Positions 16,963 to 25,500 of a stretch of 64,000 bases of DNA are shown here, one piece after another. Positions within the stretch are counted from its first letter, which is position 1; each line of letters opens with the position of its first letter. The stretch spans positions 209,930-273,929 of the forward strand of contig NZ_JABEZU010000004.1 in the NCBI RefSeq assembly GCF_013149785.1, read 5' to 3'. Both the position numbers and the translations under genes were made by a program. Source of the DNA: Isoptericola halotolerans. GTDB taxonomy: Bacteria > Actinomycetota > Actinomycetes > Actinomycetales > Cellulomonadaceae. The notes below the pieces were generated by a model that saw only the letters and a program-made list of their open reading frames with translations, had not been told where the DNA came from and ran no database searches.

Positions 16963-17279
16963 CCCTCGAGCTCCACGGCCGGTCGGGACGGCGCCTCGGG
17001 ACGCCCCGGGAGCCAGTCGTCATCCCAGGCGGGATCCGCCCAGGCCTCGTGGAGGGCAGAGCGCGCGCGGTCGATCCAGTCGCCGCCTGCCGGCGCGTCG
17101 CGAGGCGGGCCGTCCTCCGGCGCCTCGCCCCGGCGGACGCCGATCGCGGGTGCCGTCACCGCGCCCGCGAGGATCGCGCGCACCTCGGCCTCCATCGACC
17201 GATGGTGCCTGCGCGCACGCTCCTTGATCTGCCGGTGCAGCTCGTCGTCGAGCCCTCGCACGGTGATCGTCATCGACAT
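16959..17279 (-). CDS. vapB: FitA/VapB-like antitoxin
   Basis: The 106-residue protein has an N-terminal ribbon-helix-helix (MTITVRGLDDELHRQIKERA, then RRHHRSMEAEVRAIL) for DNA binding and an acidic, Trp-rich C-terminus (WIDRARSALHEAW...WDDDWLPGR) that should wrap the toxin. The ATG at 17279 lies 5 nt after AAGGAGG; the GTG one codon earlier is too close to it. It is encoded directly upstream of vapC. The inverted repeat at 17296-17315 is the probable autoregulatory operator. Confidence 0.9.
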   Translation of the reverse strand: MSMTITVRGLDDELHRQIKERARRHHRSMEAEVRAILAGAVTAPAIGVRRGEAPEDGPPRDAPAGGDWIDRARSALHEAWADPAWDDDWLPGRPEAPSRPAVELEG

Positions 17280-17295
17280 CACTACCTCCTTGACA

Positions 17296-17315
17296 GCAGA
17301 ATGCTAGCACTCTGC
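17296..17315 (-). promoter_or_regulatory. Probable vapBC autoregulatory operator
   Basis: GCAGAATGCTAGCACTCTGC is an inverted repeat around the palindromic core TGCTAGCA. It lies 17 bp upstream of the antitoxin start. Ribbon-helix-helix antitoxins of the FitA/VapB type bind sites of this form. Confidence 0.7.
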
Positions 17316-17327
17316 GGGGAGTGCGGC

Positions 17328-18176
17328 TCAGTCCGGGTCGGTCGGGTCCAGCGGCTGGTCGGGGTCCAGGTTGACGGTCCCGCGCCGCCAGTAGCCCGCG
17401 ACCGCGAGCTGGTCCGGGCGCGCGCCGGCCTCGTGCCGCAGGTAGCGGCGCACGGGGACCAGCTCGCCGGCCTCGCCGAGCGCGACGACGAGCTCGCCGT
17501 CGTCCACCCCGCCGAGGGACCGCACGGCCTCCTCGACCTGGCCGGGCCCGTCGGTGCGGTAGAGGATCTCGACGGCGGCGTGGCCGAGCTCGGACTCCAC
17601 GAACGACTCGTCCACGTCGTCGCCGATCTCCACGACCGCCGTCACCGGGACGCCCGGACCCACGGCCGCCACCCAGCGCGCGGCGGCGGGCAGGCCGGTC
17701 TCGTCCACCACGACGATCAGGCGACGGATCCCCTCCGGGACGCCGAGGCTGCCGCGGGGCCCGGCGAGCACCACCTCGTCACCGACGGCAGCGCGCGCCG
17801 CCCAGGCCGACGCCGGCCCCTCGTCGCCGTGCAGCACCCAGTCGACGTCCAGCTCGGCGACCCCGTCGACCGTCCGCTGCGCGCGCACCGTGTAGTCGCG
17901 CGAGATCGACACGACACCGGTCGGGCGATGGAGGCCGCCGTCGGGTGCGATCGTCGGGGCGTGCAGCTCCCCGGTGGCCGGGTCGGGCAGGAAGACCTTG
18001 ACGTGGTCCTCCGGCCCCGGCGCCCGGAGCGCCGCGAGGGACGACGGCGCCGCCGGGTCCGCGCCGTCGACGTCCCGGAAGGTGGTGCGGACCATCGACC
18101 CGGTGAGCCGGCGGACGTCGTGCACGCGCACTCGGCGCGGGATCAGGTCGAACGAGGTGCGGGAGCGGGTGAACAT
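17328..18176 (-). CDS. Siderophore-interacting protein (flavin-dependent ferric-siderophore reductase)
   Basis: The 282-residue protein has an N-terminal FAD-binding beta-barrel (VRRLTGSMVRTTF; then DHVKVFLPDP; ISRDYTVRAQR, the R-x-Y-T/S flavin motif; DWVLHGDEGPASAWA) and a C-terminal NAD(P)H-binding domain (LVVALGEAGELVPVRRYLR; YWRRGTVN). These are signatures of the ViuB/YqjH/SIP family, which releases iron from imported ferric siderophores by reduction. The protein is cytoplasmic. It is divergent from the small membrane protein gene at 18255, with no siderophore transport genes alongside. Confidence 0.92.
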   Translation of the reverse strand: MFTRSRTSFDLIPRRVRVHDVRRLTGSMVRTTFRDVDGADPAAPSSLAALRAPGPEDHVKVFLPDPATGELHAPTIAPDGGLHRPTGVVSISRDYTVRAQRTVDGVAELDVDWVLHGDEGPASAWAARAAVGDEVVLAGPRGSLGVPEGIRRLIVVVDETGLPAAARWVAAVGPGVPVTAVVEIGDDVDESFVESELGHAAVEILYRTDGPGQVEEAVRSLGGVDDGELVVALGEAGELVPVRRYLRHEAGARPDQLAVAGYWRRGTVNLDPDQPLDPTDPD

Positions 18177-18254
18177 GGCCCGATCCCATCACGGGCACGG
18201 CGGCCCGTGAAGGGAGCCCTGGTGCGCGCGCCGCGCGTCCGGGAGACTGGGCCC

Positions 18255-18707
18255 ATGACCGATCCCTACCAGCCGCCCCAGCCGTACTCGACACCGGGCT
18301 CGAACCCGGCCGAGGAACCCGGGACCACGCCGGGTCCCTCGCAGCCGTCGTCCGGCTACGGGCAGCAGCCCGGCGCCCAGCAGCCTCCGCAGCAGGGTTA
18401 CGCCCCGGGATACGGGCAGCCCGGCTACCCTCAGCCGGGCTACCAGCCGGCGTACGCGCCGGACCCGCCCGGCAAGACGATGGGGATCATCGGCTTCGTG
18501 CTGGCGTTCATCTTCTCGCCGGCCGGGATCGTGGTGTCCGCGCTGGCGCTGTCCGACTCGAAGAAGGCCGGCTACGACAACGTCCTCGGCAAGTGGGGCC
18601 TGTGGCTGTCGATCATCTTCACGGGCCTGGGCGTGCTCATCGTCCTGGCCTACCTCGCGTTCGCCGTCGCCCTGTTCGGCACGGTGGTCTCGACGGTCAA
18701 CTACTGA
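18255..18707 (+). CDS. DUF4190-like membrane protein with Pro/Gln/Tyr-rich N-terminus
   Basis: The 150-residue protein has a disordered cytoplasmic region (residues 1-73) rich in Pro, Gln, Gly and Tyr, including GYGQPGYPQPGYQP repeats. Two predicted transmembrane helices follow (about 76-98 and 115-145), separated by ALSDSKKAGYDN. This is the usual architecture of small actinobacterial DUF4190-type proteins, whose function is unknown. The ATG at 18255 precedes TDPYQPP. A hairpin at 18714 follows the stop. Confidence 0.85.
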   Translation: MTDPYQPPQPYSTPGSNPAEEPGTTPGPSQPSSGYGQQPGAQQPPQQGYAPGYGQPGYPQPGYQPAYAPDPPGKTMGIIGFVLAFIFSPAGIVVSALALSDSKKAGYDNVLGKWGLWLSIIFTGLGVLIVLAYLAFAVALFGTVVSTVNY

Positions 18708-18713
18708 CGCACG

Positions 18714-18746
18714 ACGGGCGGGGCCCACGACGTGAGCCCGGCCCGT
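18714..18746. terminator. Hairpin terminator between convergent genes
   Basis: ACGGGC and GGGC on the left pair with GCCC and GCCCGT on the right around an ACGACGTGA loop. It lies between the ends of the small membrane protein gene (18707) and the epoxide hydrolase gene (18758). Confidence 0.65.
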
Positions 18747-18757
18747 GGTGGTGGACG

Positions 18758-19885
18758 TCAGGCGAAGAACGCCCGCAGGTCCGCGACGACGTCGTCGGGG
18801 ACCTCCAGGGCGGCGAAGTGCCCGCCGCGCGGGAACTCCGACCAGTGCTCGATGCGGGCGTTGTCCCGCTCGGCGAGGCTGCGGATCGTCTGGAAGTCGT
18901 CGGCGAAGACGGCCACCCCGATCCGCCCGGTGCTGACCACGGGCTCCGCCCCGGCACGCTGCTCGGCGTGGTACTGGCGCACCGCCGTGGCGTAGGAGTT
19001 GGTCAGCCAGTAGAGCGTCGCCTGGGCGAGCACCTGCTCGGGGCGCACCAGGGCCGTGCCGTTGCCGAAGCTCTCGAAGAGCTCGTGGTAGGCGAGCACC
19101 GCCACGGGTGAGTCCGCCAGCCCGGCGGCGATCGTCTGCGGCCGGGACGCGTTCATCACGTTGTACGCCCCCACGGACTGGAACCACTGCATGTGCTCCA
19201 GCGCGGCGAACTCCTTCGGGCCGAACCCGTCCATCTCGCCGTCGGCCCCGGACGGGAACGAGAAGAGCTGGAGCACGTGCGCCCCGCGGAAGCCCTCGGG
19301 GTCGACGACGGCGAGCTCGCGGCCGACGAGCGCGCCGTTGTCGCTGCCGTGCACGCCGTAGGAGTCGTAGCCGAGCCCGCGCATGAGGGTGTCGTAGGCC
19401 CGGGCCACCCGCGCCGTCGTCCAGCTCTCGCCGACCAGCGGGGTCGAGAACCCGAACCCGGGCACCGAGGGGATCACCAGGTGGAAGGCGTCCTCGGCGC
19501 GGCCGCCGTGGGCGACCGGGTCCACGAGCGGGTCGATCATGTCGAGGAAGTCGAGCACCGAGCCGGGGTAGGTGTGGGCCAGCAGCAGGGGCGTCGCGTC
19601 CGCGTGCTCGGAGCGGACGTGCAGGAAGTGGATCGGCTGGCCGTCGATCTCGGTGCGGAAGCCCGGGTAGGCACCGAGGCGGGCCTCGACGGCACGCCAG
19701 TCGAAGCTCTTCCACCGCTCGACCATGTCGCGCAGGTAGGACTCGGGCGTGCCGTACTCCCAGGAGTCGCCGGGGGCGGCCGGGGCGAAGCGGGTGCGCT
19801 CGAGCCGCTCGTGCAGGTCGTCCAGGTCGGCCTGGGGGACCTCGACGGCGAAGGGGCGGATCGTGAGCCCGGTGGTGGTGTCCAT
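18758..19885 (-). CDS. Epoxide hydrolase family alpha/beta hydrolase
   Basis: The 375-residue protein has the N-terminal EHN domain of microsomal-type epoxide hydrolases (residues 1-100, RPFAVEVPQADLDDLHERLE), then the alpha/beta-hydrolase core. The nucleophile is Asp182 in HGSDNGA, the catalytic His is His356 in GGHFAALE, and the oxyanion motif is HTYPGS (HGWPGS in most relatives). It probably hydrolyses an epoxide or related ester. It is divergently paired with a WYL regulator at 20008, which may control it. Confidence 0.88.
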   Translation of the reverse strand: MDTTTGLTIRPFAVEVPQADLDDLHERLERTRFAPAAPGDSWEYGTPESYLRDMVERWKSFDWRAVEARLGAYPGFRTEIDGQPIHFLHVRSEHADATPLLLAHTYPGSVLDFLDMIDPLVDPVAHGGRAEDAFHLVIPSVPGFGFSTPLVGESWTTARVARAYDTLMRGLGYDSYGVHGSDNGALVGRELAVVDPEGFRGAHVLQLFSFPSGADGEMDGFGPKEFAALEHMQWFQSVGAYNVMNASRPQTIAAGLADSPVAVLAYHELFESFGNGTALVRPEQVLAQATLYWLTNSYATAVRQYHAEQRAGAEPVVSTGRIGVAVFADDFQTIRSLAERDNARIEHWSEFPRGGHFAALEVPDDVVADLRAFFA

Positions 19886-20007
19886 GACGGTTCTCCCGGT
19901 GTCGGTGCGGGGCAGGTGCCTCGCTGCTGTCTTCGACGATAGGAAAGGATCAGGAACACTTCGTTCCGTTATTCTCGACGTACCGTCACGGGTTCGAGGA
20001 GGTCACT

Positions 20008-20964
20008 CTGAGCACCACCGCGTCACGGCTCCTCGCCCTGCTCGGGCTCCTGCAGTCCCGTGCCGACTGGTCGGGCGCCGAGCTGGCCGCACGGCTCGAC
20101 GTCACCGACCGCACCGTGCGCCACGACGTCGCCCGCCTGCGTGAGCTCGGCTACCCCGTCGACGCCGTCCGCGGGCCCGGTGGGCGCTACCGCCTCGGCG
20201 CCGGCGCACGGCTGCCCCCGCTGCTCCTCGACGACGACGAGGCCGTCGCGGTCGCCGTCGGGCTGCGGACCGCCACCGGCACCGCAGGGCTCGAGGAACC
20301 GGGGCGGTCCGCCCTGGCCAAGCTCGAGCAGGTCATGCCGGACCGCCTGCGCCGCCAGCTCACCGCGCTCCGCACGGCCAGCACGGCCGGACCGGCGAAC
20401 ACCGACTCGGACGTCGAGGACCCGGAGGTCGACCCCGGCGTCCTGCGCGACGTCGCCGCCGCGATCCGCGACCACCAGGGGCTGCGGGCCTTCTCCCGGG
20501 GCGAGCCCGTGGAGCTCGAGCCGTACCACCTCGTCGCCTGGCAGCGGCGCTGGTTCCTCGTCGGGCGCGACGTCCCCACCGGGACCTGGGCGCCCTACCG
20601 CGTGGACTGGCTCGAGCTGCGCACCCCTGGCGGGCGGCGTTTCACCCCGGCGCCGTTCCCCGGCGATCTCACCGAGTTCGTGGTCCGCGAGGTCGCCCGC
20701 ACCGGGTGGGCCGTGCACGCCCGGATCGTCGTCGACGCCTCGGCCGAGGAGGTGCTGGCCCGGATCAACCCCGCCGTCGGCACCGTCGAGGCGCTGCCGG
20801 ACGGCCGGTCGGTGCTGGTGACCGGCGGTGACAGCGTCGAGACCGTCGCCGTGTGGAGCGGCATGCTCGGGTTCGACTTCCACGTCACCGAGCCGCCGGA
20901 GCTGGTCGAGCACGTGCGCGTCCTGGCGGACCGCTACACGCGGGCCGCTCCCGCTGCGGGCTGA
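20008..20964 (+). CDS. WYL-domain transcriptional regulator (YafY/DeoR type) with a CTG start
   Basis: The 318-residue protein has an N-terminal winged HTH (SRLLALLGLLQSRADWSGAE; DVTDRTVRHDVARLRELGYPV) and a C-terminal WYL domain (YHLVAWQRRWFLVGRDV) with a WCX extension. The natural family start falls at a CTG codon (20008), 5 nt after a strong GAGGAGG. No ATG, GTG or TTG fits before the HTH is broken, and the next GTG (20116) is inside the recognition helix. It is divergent from the epoxide hydrolase gene. The end overlaps the convergent EamA gene by 31 bp. WYL regulators usually sense oligonucleotides or small ligands. Confidence 0.85.
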   Translation: MSTTASRLLALLGLLQSRADWSGAELAARLDVTDRTVRHDVARLRELGYPVDAVRGPGGRYRLGAGARLPPLLLDDDEAVAVAVGLRTATGTAGLEEPGRSALAKLEQVMPDRLRRQLTALRTASTAGPANTDSDVEDPEVDPGVLRDVAAAIRDHQGLRAFSRGEPVELEPYHLVAWQRRWFLVGRDVPTGTWAPYRVDWLELRTPGGRRFTPAPFPGDLTEFVVREVARTGWAVHARIVVDASAEEVLARINPAVGTVEALPDGRSVLVTGGDSVETVAVWSGMLGFDFHVTEPPELVEHVRVLADRYTRAAPAAG

Positions 20965-21836
20965 CGGGACGGCTCGCGACGCGCCACCAGCCAGACCGCC
21001 GCCGCGCACACGAGCGCCCCCGGGACCGCGAGCAGCCCCGGCACCTGGCCGAGCTGCAGCCCTGCCCATGCCGCGGTGACCGGCGGCGTGAGGTAGAGCA
21101 GCGTGCTCGCGGCCTGCGGTCCGCTGCGCCGCAGCACCACGAGGTAGCAGCCGTACCCGCCGACCGTCGCCAGGACCACCAGCCACACGACGGCCACCCA
21201 GAAGGTGGGCGCACCCTCCGGCGGCGCCACCCGGCCGGTCACGGCCGCGATGGCGACGAGGGCGACTCCCGCCGCCAGGGTGTGCACGGCCAGGTCGCCG
21301 AGGAGGTCCCCGCCGTCGGGCGCCCGGCGCTCCAGGACCGTCCCCAGGGACATCGACAGCATGCCGCCGAGCGGGAGCAGGTACGCCCACCACGGCGCGG
21401 TCCCCTGTCCTACGTCGCCGAGGACGACGAGCAGCACGCCGAGGAGCCCGACGGCCAGCCCGAGGCGCTGGCCCGGCGACGTGCGCTCGCCCCAGGCCGC
21501 GTGCGCCAGGGCCGCGACGACCAGCGGCTGCAGCGCGGCGACGAGCGCGGCCGTCCCGGCGTCCACCCCGAGCCCGACGCCCCCGATGATCCCGCCGAGG
21601 TAGCCGGCCTGGGTCAGCAGGCCGACGACGACGGCGTGGCGCGTGCGACGGTGCGGCACGCGACCGCGGCGGGCGCGCAGCACGGCGAGGACCGCGAGCG
21701 CCAGCGCGCCGGCGAACAGGTACCGCCAGGCGAGCAGGGTCAGCGGTGAGGCGTCGCGCGTGCCGAGCTCCGCCCCGATGAAGCCGGAGCTCCAGAACAC
21801 GACCAGCCCGACGGCTGCGACAGTGTCTCGTCTCAT
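20934..21836 (-). CDS. EamA/DMT family transporter
   Basis: The 300-residue protein consists of ten predicted transmembrane helices in two EamA repeats, starting VGLVVFWSSGFIGAELGTR with the WSS.F motif of the drug/metabolite transporter superfamily. The helix-end motif around LTLLAWRYLFAGALAL is typical. The ATG at 21836 opens the first helix. It is divergent from a TetR gene at 21898 with a palindrome between them, so it is probably the regulated exporter. The substrate is unknown. Confidence 0.9.
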   Translation of the reverse strand: MRRDTVAAVGLVVFWSSGFIGAELGTRDASPLTLLAWRYLFAGALALAVLAVLRARRGRVPHRRTRHAVVVGLLTQAGYLGGIIGGVGLGVDAGTAALVAALQPLVVAALAHAAWGERTSPGQRLGLAVGLLGVLLVVLGDVGQGTAPWWAYLLPLGGMLSMSLGTVLERRAPDGGDLLGDLAVHTLAAGVALVAIAAVTGRVAPPEGAPTFWVAVVWLVVLATVGGYGCYLVVLRRSGPQAASTLLYLTPPVTAAWAGLQLGQVPGLLAVPGALVCAAAVWLVARREPSRQPAAGAARV

Positions 21837-21851
21837 GGCCTCGACGCAACC

Positions 21852-21865
21852 ATACCGGTCTGTAT
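21852..21865. promoter_or_regulatory. Palindromic operator between EamA and TetR genes
   Basis: ATACCGGTCTGTAT has inverted ATAC/GTAT arms and overlaps a -10-like TATACT (21863-21868). It sits in the 61-bp divergent intergenic region and is the probable binding site of the adjacent TetR regulator. Confidence 0.65.
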
Positions 21866-21897
21866 ACTCGCAGTACCCTCTTCTCCGGGAGCGCACC

Positions 21898-22509
21898 ATG
21901 ACGACCATGTTCGAGACGCCGGCCCCGATCTTCGCCGAGCCCGAGCTCACCCCCGCCGGCCACGCCCTCCTCGACGCCGCCAGCGAGCTCTTCTACGCTC
22001 GCGGCATCCGCGCCGTCGGCGTCGACCTCGTCGCCCTCGAGGCGGGCACCACCAAGAAGACGCTCTACGACCGCTTCGGGTCCAAGGACCGGCTCGTCGC
22101 GCAGTACCTCACCCGCCGCGGCGCCCGCTGGCAGCACCACGTCCTGGAGCTGGTCGCGGCGCAGCCAGACCCCCGGCGACGCATCCTCACCGTCTTCGAC
22201 GCGCTCGAGGCCTGGCACGCCGGCCAGGACCGCGGGTGCGCCTTCGTCAACGCCCACGCCGAGGTCGGCGCCGACGACGCCGCGACCCGCGACGTCGTCC
22301 GCCGCGAGAAGGACTGGATGCGCCGGCTCTTCGTCGCCCTCGCCGCCGGTGCCGGACTCACCGACCCGCAGACGGCCGGCGCGTCCGTCCACCTGGTCTA
22401 CGAGGGGGCGCTGGTGCTCTCGACCGCCGGCGGCCGACCCGACGCGCTGACCGAGGCGCGCGCGACGGTGGAGGCACTGCTGGCAGCGTCGACGCCGGCC
22501 GCCGAATGA
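21898..22509 (+). CDS. TetR-family transcriptional regulator
   Basis: The 203-residue protein has an N-terminal HTH (AASELFYARGIRAVGVDLVALEAGTTKKTLYDRFGSKDRLVAQYL, residues about 24-68), followed by a helical ligand-binding domain (ILTVFDALEAW...DRGCAFVNAHAEV). The GCAFVNA stretch is common in the TetR group that controls transporters and redox enzymes. The ATG at 21898 follows GGGAGCGCACC. The divergent EamA exporter and the shared palindrome suggest it represses both. Confidence 0.9.
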   Translation: MTTMFETPAPIFAEPELTPAGHALLDAASELFYARGIRAVGVDLVALEAGTTKKTLYDRFGSKDRLVAQYLTRRGARWQHHVLELVAAQPDPRRRILTVFDALEAWHAGQDRGCAFVNAHAEVGADDAATRDVVRREKDWMRRLFVALAAGAGLTDPQTAGASVHLVYEGALVLSTAGGRPDALTEARATVEALLAASTPAAE

Positions 22510-22539
22510 GCTTGCGCGGCCTTGCGAGAATGGGAGGCC

Positions 22540-25500
22540 GTGAGCACCGAGACCTCATCCACCCCGCAGCCCGCCGACGACGGCGGCGCACGCGGCGACC
22601 GCCGGGACCGGCGCGGCGGTGAGCAGCACGCCGGGAAGGACGGCGCCCGCCGCCGTCGCGGCCGCGGCGGCGGCGGGAAGTCGAGCCAGAGCAGGAACGG
22701 ACGCGGCCCGGCGCGGGTGAGCCGCGACCAGCTCGACCGGGCAGCGGCAGCGCGTGCCGCCGTCGTCGTCCCCGACATCACCTACCCCGAGCAGCTCCCC
22801 GTCTCCGCACGGCGCGAGGACATCGCCGCCGCCATCGAGAAGCACCAGGTCGTGGTGGTCGCCGGCGAGACCGGCTCGGGCAAGACGACACAGCTGCCGA
22901 AGATCCTGCTGGACCTCGGCCGAGGGCGGGCCGGCCAGATCGGGCACACGCAGCCGCGGCGGATCGCGGCACGGTCGGTCGCCGAGCGGGTCGCCGAAGA
23001 ACTGGGGACGGAGCTGGGCGGCGTCGTCGGCTACCAGGTGCGGTTCACCGACACCTCCAGCGCGGACACGCTGGTCAAGGTCATGACCGACGGCATCCTG
23101 CTCGCGCAGATCCAGCGCGACCCGGAGCTGCTCGCCTACGACACGATCATCATCGACGAGGCGCACGAGCGGTCGCTCAACATCGACTTCCTGCTCGGGT
23201 ACCTGTCGCGGCTGCTGCCGCGCCGTCCCGACCTCAAGCTCATCGTCACCTCCGCGACGATCGACTCCGAACGGTTCGCGGCGCACTTCTCGCCCGCGCA
23301 CCTGGCGGAGGTCGGCGGTGCGCCGGCCGCCGTCGTCGACGTCCTGCCCGACCACGCGCCGGTCATCGAGGTGACCGGACGCACCTACCCGGTCGAGATC
23401 CGCTACCGCCCGCTGTCGCCGGACAGCGACCCGGACGCCCCGGCGAAGAAGAAGGGTGAGGAGAAGGACCTCGTCACCGGCATCGTCGAGGCCTGCGACG
23501 AGCTCATGCGCGAGGGCCCCGGCGACATCCTCGTGTTCCTCTCCGGGGAGCGCGAGATCCACGACGCCGCCGACGCCCTCGAGGGCCACCTCAAGGAACG
23601 CGCCCGCGACCCCAAGCACCCCCAGCACGTGGAGATCCTCCCGCTGTACTCGCGGCTGTCCGCCGCCGAGCAGCACCGCGTCTTCCAGCAGCACTCCTCG
23701 CGCCGGATCGTGCTGTCCACGAACGTCGCCGAGACGTCGCTGACCGTGCCCGGCATCCACTACGTCGTCGACCCCGGCACCGCGCGCATCTCCCGCTACT
23801 CCAAGGCCACCAAGGTCCAGCGGCTGCCGATCGAGCCCGTCAGCCAGGCCAGCGCCAACCAGCGCTCCGGCCGCTCCGGCCGCGTGGCCGACGGCGTCGC
23901 GATCCGCCTCTACGCCGAGGACGACTTCGAGAGCCGGCCAGAGTTCACCGAGCCCGAGATCCTGCGCACCTCGCTCGCGTCGGTGCTGCTGCAGATGATC
24001 TCCGTCGGCGTCGTGGAGACGCCCGACGACGTCGCGAAGTTCCCGTTCGTCGAGCCCCCGGACACGCGGGCCGTGCGTGACGGCGTCCAGCTCCTCACCG
24101 AGCTCGGCGCCCTCGCCCGCCCGCAGCGCGACGGCTCCGCGACGCAGACCCGGCTCACCGACGTCGGCCGCACGCTCGCGCAGCTCCCCATGGACCCGCG
24201 GCTCGCCCGCATGATCATCGAGGGCTCACGGCGCGGGGTCGCCCGCGAGGTCTCGATCATCGCGGCGGCGCTGTCGATCCAGGACCCGCGCGAACGCCCG
24301 GCCGAGGCCCGGGAGCAGGCGGACCAGCAGCACGCACGGTTCCGCGACCCGTCGTCGGACTTCCTCGCCTACCTCAACCTGTGGGAGTACCTGCGCGAGC
24401 AGCAGCACGCGATGGGGTCCTCGGCGTTCCGCCGGCTGTGCAAGAGCGAGTACATCAACTTCCTGCGGGTCCGCGAGTGGCAGGACGTCGTCGCGCAGAT
24501 CCGGCAGATGGGCAAGCCCCTCGGCATCGATCTCTCCTACCAGCCGACCACCGGCGGGCCGTCAGCGGCGGGGTCCGGTGCGCCGCCGTCGAGCCGTAGC
24601 GGAGGGCCCCCTGGGGCCCGTGAGCGAGGCAGCGCACCGGACCCCGCCGCTGACGACCATCGACAGGAGTGGGACGGCGACACCATCCACCGCTCGCTGC
24701 TCGCCGGGCTGCTCTCCCAGCTCGGCATGCAGGAGACCAACGAGGTCAAGGCGTCCTCCGTCGCCCACCTGCGCGGCGAGGCACGCGCCCGCGCGCTGCG
24801 GCAGGCCGCCAAGCGCGCCCGCAACGAGTACCTCGGGGCCCGCGGCGCCCGTTTCGCCATCTTCCCGGGCTCGCCGCTGAGCAAGAAGCCACCGGCCTGG
24901 ATCATGGCCGGTGAGCTCGTGGAGACCTCCCGCCTGTGGGCCCGCGACGTCGCCCGCATCCAGCCCGAGTGGGCCGAGGAGCTCGCCGGCGGCCTCGCCC
25001 GGCGCACCTACGCCGACCCGCACTGGTCCACCAAGCAGGGCGCGGCCATGGCCACGGAGAAGGTGCTGCTGTACGGCGTGCCGATCGTCGCCGACCGCCC
25101 GGTCCTGTTCGCGAAGGTCGACCCGGAGGCCGCCCGGGAGATGTTCGTCCGGCACGCCCTCGTCGAGGGGAAGTGGACCACCCACCACCGGTTCTTCGCC
25201 GAGAACCGCCGCCTGCTCGCCGAGGCCGAGGAGCTCGAGGCCCGCTCCCGGCAGCGTGGCCTCATGGCCAGCGAGGACGACCTCTTCGCGTTCTACGACG
25301 AACGCGTGCCCGCGTCGGTGGTCAGCGCCCGGCACTTCGACACCTGGTGGAAGAAGGCCCAGCACGACGACCCCGACCTGCTGACCCTCACGCTCGACCA
25401 GCTCGTCGATTCTGCCGACACCGCTGCGCTTCCCGAGATGTTCCCCGAGACGTGGACGCAGGGTGAGATCACCCTGCCGCTCACCTACCAGTTCCAGCCC

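Noticed and set aside
20116-20964. GTG at 20116 as the WYL regulator start
   Set aside because: It lies inside the helix-turn-helix recognition region and would remove the DNA-binding domain's first helices.
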